A stretch of 10,192 bases of DNA from Methanobacteriota archaeon (GTDB taxonomy: Archaea > Thermoplasmatota > Poseidoniia > Poseidoniales > Poseidoniaceae), in the NCBI GenBank assembly GCA_002731395.1, contig PCBQ01000072.1, positions 1 to 10,192 of the forward strand. The letters are read 5' to 3'. Made by a program: the position numbers and the translations under genes. Each line of letters starts with the position of its first letter. The stretch's first letter is position 1. The notes below the pieces were generated by a model. The model was not told where the DNA came from. It saw only the letters and a list, made by a program, of their open reading frames with translations, and searched no databases. Positions 5,814-10,192 of the stretch are shown piece after piece.

Positions 5814-7055
5814 TCAAAGCCGGCTTTGATGACGGTACTTCGACGTGAAAATCGGCTCCAAATCAGGTTCAGATGATTGGATGATGGCCGCAGCATCGAC
5901 GTTGGGGGGCAGACTGGAGTGGATTTCCTTGGTTCGTCCGTAGCGACCACGGCTGACGGTTCGGGCCGTGATCAGGCCGAGCATGTCGAGGTTTGAGATG
6001 AGCATGGAGACACGACGGGCGGTGAGTGGAGTTTTGCCCACGTGGTGGCACGCTTGGTCGTACACATCGTAGACCTCGCCGGTCTGGACACCTCGGGCTC
6101 CTGTGCGCTCGGTCAGGAGCACGGCGGACAGCACGAGTTTCTGTTGTGTGGGCAACGAACGAACCACTGGCGTGATCTGATCTGCCTCGATTTGGGATTG
6201 TGCCGTGCGAACATGGCGAATGGCCACCGTGCTCGTGCCCTCATGTTCGGCCTTTTCTGCTGAAACGCGGAGGAGGTCGAGGGCGCATCGGGCATCGCCG
6301 TGCTCTTGCGCAGCAAGAGCCGCACAGAGGCCGATGACGCCATCCTCCAAGGCTTCAGGATGGAGGGCGCTTGATGACCGCTGAACAAGGATGTCACGAA
6401 GTTGGTCTGCATCGTAGGGGTTGAACACGACGTCTTGCTGTCCAAGTCGAGACCGTACGCGAGGGTCGAGGAAGTCAGTGAATTTGAGGTCGTTTGAGAT
6501 GCCGATGACGCAACATCGTGCCGACTTCAGTGAACTGTTGAGGTTGGTGAGGTTGTAGAGGAGGTCGTCTCCTGCTTTACGAACAAGGTGATCAATTTCA
6601 TCCAGCACGATGATGTACACGCCAGCTCGTTTTTCCATGCGACGGACAAGTTCGCCAAGCACGCGGTCGGTGGGCCACCCCGTGAATGGAATCTCGTCCA
6701 CCTCGTGCGCTTCGAGCATGGAGTTCCCGAGGTGGGTCAAAACACGGTACTGGGTGTCGATTTGTCGGCAATTGACCGTGATGGAAAAGACGTCCCGGTC
6801 AATTTGGCGCCCCTTTTCCAAGAGCTGATTGCAAACAAATGAGGTCACGGCCGTCTTTCCAGCACCGGTCACACCGTAGAGGATCATGTTGGAAGGAATT
6901 TGCCCGTTGAGCGCCTCCACGAGGTTGAACGTAAGCTGCTCAATCTCTCTGTCTCTGTGGGGCAAGGTGGTGGGCTGGTGGCTGTGACGGAGATGCTCCT
7001 TGTTACGGAACAGCGTGGCGCGCCCGAGGGCCTTGTCGAAGATGTTTCCATTCAC
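5814..7055 (-). CDS. cdc6: Orc1/Cdc6 replication initiator (AAA+ ATPase)
   Basis: Orc1/Cdc6 binds origins and helps load the MCM helicase. The 413-residue protein opens with the conserved NIFDKALGRATLFRNKEHL and LPHRDREIEQL. It then has Walker A GVTGAGKT (61-68), Walker B IIVLDEID (148-155, catalytic Asp152/Glu153), sensor 1 VIGISNDLKF (about 181-190), and sensor 2 GDARCALDLLR (about 252-262). The C-terminal ~110 residues form the expected winged-helix DNA-binding domain (VQTGEVYDVYDQACHHVG and SMLISNLDMLGLITARTVSRGRYG). All ATPase motifs are intact. GTG (complement of 7053-7055) is preferred because it places the family N terminus at residue 2 and GGAGG (complement of 7066-7070) precedes it by 10 bases. 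In-frame ATG 7139 and GTG 7151 would add 28 and 32 Arg/Gly-rich residues unlike the family. The TATA-like element near 7191-7200 gives a long leader with the short start, so the longer form remains possible. Confidence 0.95.
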   Translation of the reverse strand: MNGNIFDKALGRATLFRNKEHLRHSHQPTTLPHRDREIEQLTFNLVEALNGQIPSNMILYGVTGAGKTAVTSFVCNQLLEKGRQIDRDVFSITVNCRQIDTQYRVLTHLGNSMLEAHEVDEIPFTGWPTDRVLGELVRRMEKRAGVYIIVLDEIDHLVRKAGDDLLYNLTNLNSSLKSARCCVIGISNDLKFTDFLDPRVRSRLGQQDVVFNPYDADQLRDILVQRSSSALHPEALEDGVIGLCAALAAQEHGDARCALDLLRVSAEKAEHEGTSTVAIRHVRTAQSQIEADQITPVVRSLPTQQKLVLSAVLLTERTGARGVQTGEVYDVYDQACHHVGKTPLTARRVSMLISNLDMLGLITARTVSRGRYGRTKEIHSSLPPNVDAAAIIQSSEPDLEPIFTSKYRHQSRL

Positions 7056-7076
7056 AGGAACCACCCCTCCATATCG

Positions 7077-7098
7077 CGTCCCCCGAGTTTCACGGAGG
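7077..7098 (-). promoter_or_regulatory. G-tract element with partial similarity to an origin recognition box, before orc1/cdc6
   Basis: The minus strand reads CCTCCGTGAAAC, then TC, then GGGGG. Compared with TCCAGTGGAAAC plus a G string, it lacks two dyad bases but keeps the GAAAC-spacer-G5 order. It sits 22-43 bases before the chosen orc1/cdc6 start, where archaeal origins are often found. If the longer start at 7139 or 7151 is used, it would be coding. It is a weak candidate alone. Confidence 0.25.
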
Positions 7099-7190
7099 CC
7101 ACGCACAGCATGTTTTGCCGGAGTCCGAGTCCCCCTCATAAGCCTGCCCACCGGGAGGGAAATGAAACCGGCATCACTCTATCTTTCAGC

Positions 7191-7214
7191 GGTTTATATG
7201 CCTCCAATTGGAGG
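7191..7214 (-). promoter_or_regulatory. orc1/cdc6 promoter: TATA box with adjoining perfect palindrome
   Basis: On the minus strand a TATA-like CATATAAACC (7191-7200) is preceded directly by the 14-base perfect palindrome CCTCCAATTGGAGG (7201-7214), which covers the position of the archaeal BRE. Transcription would begin near 7165-7170. A palindrome against the TATA/BRE is a typical place for a repressor or activator site, and autoregulation by Orc1/Cdc6 is one option; both are inference. It lies in the 177-base space between the hydrolase stop (7233) and the orc1/cdc6 start. Confidence 0.5.
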
Positions 7215-7232
7215 GCCCTTTCTCGCAGAGTT

Positions 7233-8036
7233 TCAGCTGGAATCTTTCACGTGAGCGACCCAACATTCACCGGTCCATGACCACGCCTCACCGTCGCGAG
7301 CCAGGTGGACGTTGACGGGCATGTCCGGAATCGGAGCAGAGACGATGTCAGGCCCGGGCCCCTCATCGTCGGCAAAGGTGTGGGTGACGACAAAGCGGAC
7401 CTCAGGATGACGGTTGGCCAAAGCGACGACGTCCTTCGGAGTGTGGTGATGGTCGGTATCCACCCAGTCTGGAACGCCCATCTCAACGACGGCCATGCTG
7501 ACTTGTGCGACATGCGACTCGAGAGCGGCGCACGGTCCGCTGTCACCGCTATGCAGCCATTCCGCGCCATCGTCGTGCACGAAACGGTAGCCGTGCGGAT
7601 CCACAGCATCGTCATGGTGGACCTCAAAGCGGGCATACGACCACCCACCTTCGAGCCTCCCTTCTGCGACCTCCACAACCTCCACTGCATCCAAGAGGCC
7701 GTCTAGGCTACCTGGATAAGCGAGGTTGCACAGGTGGCGAACACGCTCGAAGGCCCCTGGCGCACACACAATGCGCAACGGATTATCTCCCGTCCGATCA
7801 GAGATGTACTTCCTCTCCAACAGCAAAAACGGCAATCCGAAAACGTGGTCTCCATGCAGGTGGGTGATCAATATCGTGCGAAGGTCGGCGGGCGAGCGAC
7901 CCACACGCCGCAGGGCGATGAGGGCCGTAGGTGAAGCATCGATGAGGTGTTGGCCGTCCAACAGCGCCATCGAGTGGAGACGCCCTCTTGGAAGGAAGGC
8001 GTTTCCAGTCCCAAGCAGGTCGACGCGTTGGGCCAT
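7233..8036 (-). CDS. RNase Z-like metallo-beta-lactamase-fold hydrolase
   Basis: The 267-residue protein begins MAQRVDLLGTGNAFLPRG, the usual N-terminal strand and loop of RNase Z-type enzymes. It has the metal-binding THLHGDH (His59, His61, Asp63, His64), further likely ligands His140 or His141, Asp165 (HSGDSGPC) and His219 (VVTH), and an HHHTPKDV helix (196-203). This set defines the ELAC/RNase Z-like branch of the superfamily, which includes tRNA 3'-end endonucleases and phosphodiesterases. It is shorter than typical RNase Z (about 300 residues), and I cannot see the flexible tRNA-binding arm, so another phosphodiesterase or hydrolase role is quite possible. ATG 8036 is chosen because it matches the family start; in-frame ATG 8072 and TTG 8084 would add 12-16 residues. 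No Shine-Dalgarno is visible before any of them. The gene is divergent from the reductase gene and upstream of orc1/cdc6. Confidence 0.85.
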   Translation of the reverse strand: MAQRVDLLGTGNAFLPRGRLHSMALLDGQHLIDASPTALIALRRVGRSPADLRTILITHLHGDHVFGLPFLLLERKYISDRTGDNPLRIVCAPGAFERVRHLCNLAYPGSLDGLLDAVEVVEVAEGRLEGGWSYARFEVHHDDAVDPHGYRFVHDDGAEWLHSGDSGPCAALESHVAQVSMAVVEMGVPDWVDTDHHHTPKDVVALANRHPEVRFVVTHTFADDEGPGPDIVSAPIPDMPVNVHLARDGEAWSWTGECWVAHVKDSS

Positions 8037-8122
8037 GTGGTGAGCGACAACACGAAGCCCACATGGACCCATCGGCGAGGCCAATGACGGCGTTTGACAA
8101 GGATGATAAGGACCCTTTCCGA

Positions 8123-8148
8123 GGCTATACTGACGCTTGCGTCGGTGA
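8123..8148 (+). promoter_or_regulatory. Reductase-gene promoter: TATA-like box, inverted repeat and ribosome-binding site
   Basis: GGCTATACTG (8123-8132) lies about 26 bases before ATG 8154. It is followed by the inverted repeat GACGC-TT-GCGTC (8132-8143), spanning the expected transcription start side of the TATA box, and then GGTGA (8144-8148) five bases before the ATG. A repeat between TATA and start is a common repressor position in archaea. The TATA sequence is near-symmetric, so on the minus strand it could also serve the divergent hydrolase gene. Confidence 0.4.
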
Positions 8149-8153
8149 GTCAG

Positions 8154-9380
8154 ATGAGCGAAACGTGGTCGCTGAAGAACCCCTACCCGTCAAAGATTGT
8201 GGACAACTACATCCTGAACGGAGAAGGCTCTCGCAAAGAAACACGCCACATCGCCTTCGAACTCGGCGACTCCGGCTTGACCTACAGAGCAGGAGATGCG
8301 CTTGGTGTCATCGCGGAGAATCCTCCTCACATCGTCGACGAAATGATCGAATTGCAGGGCTGGGACCCAGAGCATCCCGTGACCACTCACGCGGGTGAGC
8401 GCACGCTCCGTGAGGCGCTAAAGAAGGATTTCGAAGTCCACATGGCGAGTTCAAATTTCGTGTCCGATTTGTTGAATCGCGTCAAGCCAAGCGGGCTTCG
8501 CGTCAGTTTGTCCTTCATCCAGCGCGAACGGTCCGGGCCGGAGCCCAACACCCCAGCCGCAGGCAAGCCACGAGAAGACCCCCGCTCCCGTGCTGAGACC
8601 ATCAACGCCTCCAAAGAATCCATTGCAGATTACCTGTGGACGCGCGACTACGTCGACATCATGCGCGAATTTGGCCTCAAGTACAGCCCTGAGGAGTTCC
8701 TCGCGCTCGCTGGGAAGGTCAAGCCCCGCCTCTACAGCATCTCGTCGTCGCCGGACGCGCACCCGGGCTTGGTTGAACTCACCGTCGGTATCGTTCGCTT
8801 CGAGTACCATGGACGCAAGCGTGGCGGCCTGTGCACGCTGTACATGGCCGATGAAATCGACACCAGCGGAGCACCGATCAACGTGTTCATGTCCCCGACG
8901 AAGAGCTTCCTTTTGCCCGAGGACGGTGATGTTGACATCATCATGGTTGGACCTGGCACCGGCATCGCGCCCTTCCGTGCCTTCATGGAACAGCGTGTTC
9001 ACGACAAGTCGAAGGGCCGAAACTGGCTGTTCTTTGGCGACCAATCTCAACACACCGAGTACTACTACAAGGAGCAGATCGAAGGCTGGATGGACAGCGG
9101 CGACCTCTACAGGTTCACGACGGCTTGGTCCCGTGATCAGGAAGAGAAAATCTACGTCCAACACCGGCTCAAGGAGCACGGCGCAGAAATCTGGGAATGG
9201 TTCGACAACGGCGCATACTTCTACATCTGTGGCGACAAGTCCCGCATGGCCAAAGACGTGCACCGCGCGCTCATCGAGATCGCGATGGAACACGGCGGCA
9301 TGTCCGAAGCCGACGCCACCCATTTCATCGAGAAGACGATGATGAAGGACGAGAAGCGCTACCTCCGCGACGTCTACTGA
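8154..9380 (+). CDS. CysJ-like FAD/NADPH flavoprotein reductase lacking the flavodoxin domain
   Basis: This 408-residue protein corresponds to the C-terminal FAD- and NADPH-binding part of sulfite reductase flavoprotein alpha subunit (CysJ) and cytochrome P450 reductase. After NPYPSKIVDNYILN come the connecting domain start (TRHIAFEL, YRAGDALGV), the FAD-binding RLYSISSSP (192-200), ELTVGIVRF and GGLCTLYMAD. The NADP-binding half has GPGTGIAPFRAFMEQR (266-281), WLFFGDQ, WSRDQEEKIYVQHRL, YICGDKSRMAKDV (357-369) and a C-terminal YLRDVY. An N-terminal FMN-binding flavodoxin domain is absent; ATG 8154 is supported by GGTGA at the right distance, and the upstream in-frame residues (from 8094) do not resemble one. 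It probably moves electrons between NADPH and a separate carrier such as flavodoxin, ferredoxin or a hemoprotein sulfite reductase. Similar stand-alone forms are known in bacteria, suggesting past horizontal transfer. Confidence 0.88.
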   Translation: MSETWSLKNPYPSKIVDNYILNGEGSRKETRHIAFELGDSGLTYRAGDALGVIAENPPHIVDEMIELQGWDPEHPVTTHAGERTLREALKKDFEVHMASSNFVSDLLNRVKPSGLRVSLSFIQRERSGPEPNTPAAGKPREDPRSRAETINASKESIADYLWTRDYVDIMREFGLKYSPEEFLALAGKVKPRLYSISSSPDAHPGLVELTVGIVRFEYHGRKRGGLCTLYMADEIDTSGAPINVFMSPTKSFLLPEDGDVDIIMVGPGTGIAPFRAFMEQRVHDKSKGRNWLFFGDQSQHTEYYYKEQIEGWMDSGDLYRFTTAWSRDQEEKIYVQHRLKEHGAEIWEWFDNGAYFYICGDKSRMAKDVHRALIEIAMEHGGMSEADATHFIEKTMMKDEKRYLRDVY

Positions 9381-9390
9381 GCCTGCTGCA

Positions 9391-9409
9391 GACCCAGCGG
9401 TTCCGGGTC
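9391..9409 (+). terminator. Weak hairpin after the reductase gene
   Basis: GACCC (9391-9395) and GGGTC (9405-9409) can pair around a 9-base loop, 10 bases after the reductase stop. No T-run follows, so termination here is uncertain. It lies in the 72-base gap before the biotin carboxylase start. Confidence 0.2.
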
Positions 9410-9452
9410 AGCGACCGAGTGCATCATAGACGGTATGTTCCTCCCATGGCCC

Positions 9453-10192
9453 ATGGCCTTCAAGCGGGTGCTCATTGCCAACCGCGGCGAGATTGCGTTG
9501 CGCATCCTCCGAACCCTACGCGACCTTGGTATCGAAGCGGCCATCATCCACGGTCGCGAAGACCGCTTGTCGCTTCCCGTTCGACTTGCAGACGTGGCGC
9601 ATGAGATTGTCAGGACCAATCCCCTTGACAGCTACCTCGACATCGAAGCCGTCGTGCAAGCGGCCAAGGACCTGCAGTGCGATGCGGTTCACCCAGGATA
9701 CGGTTTCCTGGCCGAGAACGCCGCCTTCGTTCATCGTCTGGAAGAGGAGGGCATCACGTTCATCGGGCCAGCGGCGGAGGTCATCACCCTGCTTGGCGAC
9801 AAAATCGAGGCCCGGGCCGCCATGGAGGCGGCGGGGCTTCCGACCGCGAAAGGGAGCAGCGAGCCCATCAGCGAAGCCAGCGTTGCCGCGGCCCTCGCCG
9901 AGGACATCGGCTACCCTGTCATCATCAAGGCAGCCGCTGGTGGTGGCGGCATCGGCATGCAGATCGTGAACGCTGCCGATGAATTCGAAGGCGCACTCCG
10001 CTTGTGCCAAAGCCGTGCAAAGTCTGCCTTTGGGGACGACCGCGTCTTCGTGGAGAAGTACATCCAGGGTGCTCAGCACGTGGAATTCCAAGTGTTGGCC
10101 GACGGAAAGAAGGCCATCCACTTCGGCGAGCGGTTCTGTTCCATCCAGCGTCGGCACCAAAAGCTGGTGGAAGAAGGCCCGTGGTTGACCGA
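9453..10192 (+). CDS. accC: Biotin carboxylase subunit of an acyl-CoA carboxylase, N-terminal part (runs off window)
   Basis: The reading frame from ATG 9453 stays open to the right edge and gives about 246 residues of a biotin carboxylase, the ATP-grasp enzyme that carboxylates biotin for acetyl- or propionyl-CoA carboxylase. It starts MAFKRVLIANRGEIALRI, the family's standard opening, and has HPGYGFLAEN (80-89), a GDK motif, the glycine-rich ATP loop KAAAGGGGIGM (159-169), EKY, HVEFQ and the catalytic-region ERFCSIQRRHQKLVEE (226-241). All expected N-terminal motifs are present. The full protein is probably 450-650 residues, so the C-terminal part of the ATP-grasp domain and any biotin carrier domain lie outside. 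An in-frame ATG at 9435 would add six residues that the family lacks. No Shine-Dalgarno is visible; a weak TATA-like TCATAGA lies about 25-30 bases upstream, fitting leaderless translation. Acetyl- versus propionyl-CoA specificity cannot be told from this subunit. Confidence 0.93.
   Translation, partial: MAFKRVLIANRGEIALRILRTLRDLGIEAAIIHGREDRLSLPVRLADVAHEIVRTNPLDSYLDIEAVVQAAKDLQCDAVHPGYGFLAENAAFVHRLEEEGITFIGPAAEVITLLGDKIEARAAMEAAGLPTAKGSSEPISEASVAAALAEDIGYPVIIKAAAGGGGIGMQIVNAADEFEGALRLCQSRAKSAFGDDRVFVEKYIQGAQHVEFQVLADGKKAIHFGERFCSIQRRHQKLVEEGPWLT

Noticed and set aside
8451..9342. Minus-strand 290-codon and plus-strand 250-codon frames over the reductase gene
   Set aside because: Both are shadows of the CysJ-like frame, whose FAD and NADPH motifs are unmistakable; the alternatives are low-complexity Ser/Thr/Arg or Val/Asp-rich.
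9475..10160. Several frames of 69-214 codons on both strands over the right end
   Set aside because: They are shadows of the open biotin carboxylase frame beginning at 9453.
1..10192. CRISPR array, insertion sequence, integrase, toxin-antitoxin or defence cluster
   Set aside because: No regularly spaced repeats, transposase, integrase or paired small genes were found on either strand.

Overview
The window looks like part of an archaeal chromosome, most likely Marine Group II / Poseidoniales-type Euryarchaeota (Thermoplasmatota). The archaeal signals are an Orc1/Cdc6 replication initiator, an archaeal-type phosphopantetheine adenylyltransferase fused to the archaeal GTP-dependent dephospho-CoA kinase, and TATA-like elements about 25-30 bases before several starts. 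These sit beside bacterial-looking metabolic genes (a CysJ-like flavoprotein reductase and a biotin carboxylase), a mixture typical of that group. The taxonomic assignment is inference; no rRNA is present.

Layout. A minus-strand gene fragment (1-65) runs off the left edge. An AT-rich divergent intergenic region (about 121-290) separates it from a plus-strand gene for a 793-residue protein of unknown function with an N-terminal winged helix (322-2703). A 340-base gap (2704-3043) has no convincing ORF but carries consecutive perfect hairpins and a terminator-like hairpin with a T-rich tail. Two overlapping plus-strand genes follow: the bifunctional CoA-biosynthesis protein (3044-4063) and a membrane-anchored family 2 glycosyltransferase (4060-5211). 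Convergent to these, with no spacer, is a minus-strand block: a four-helix membrane protein (5212-5760), Orc1/Cdc6 (5814-7055) and an RNase Z-like metallo-beta-lactamase-fold hydrolase (7233-8036). The right end is plus-strand again: a CysJ-like FAD/NADPH reductase without a flavodoxin domain (8154-9380) and the first two thirds or so of a biotin carboxylase (9453 onward).

How the genes relate. There is no single pathway operon. The CoA enzyme, the biotin carboxylase and the reductase are housekeeping metabolism, and Orc1/Cdc6 is the replication initiator. The most distinctive signals concern replication and regulation: a near-canonical archaeal origin-recognition-box-like sequence (dyad TTCCAGTGGAAAC plus a G7 tract) inside the unknown gene at 724-751; a related dyad in the AT-rich region at 227-240; a weaker G-tract element before orc1/cdc6; and palindromes next to the TATA elements of orc1/cdc6 and the reductase gene. 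I see no defence system, mobile element or CRISPR array. The main unknowns are the 793-residue protein and the structured gap after it.
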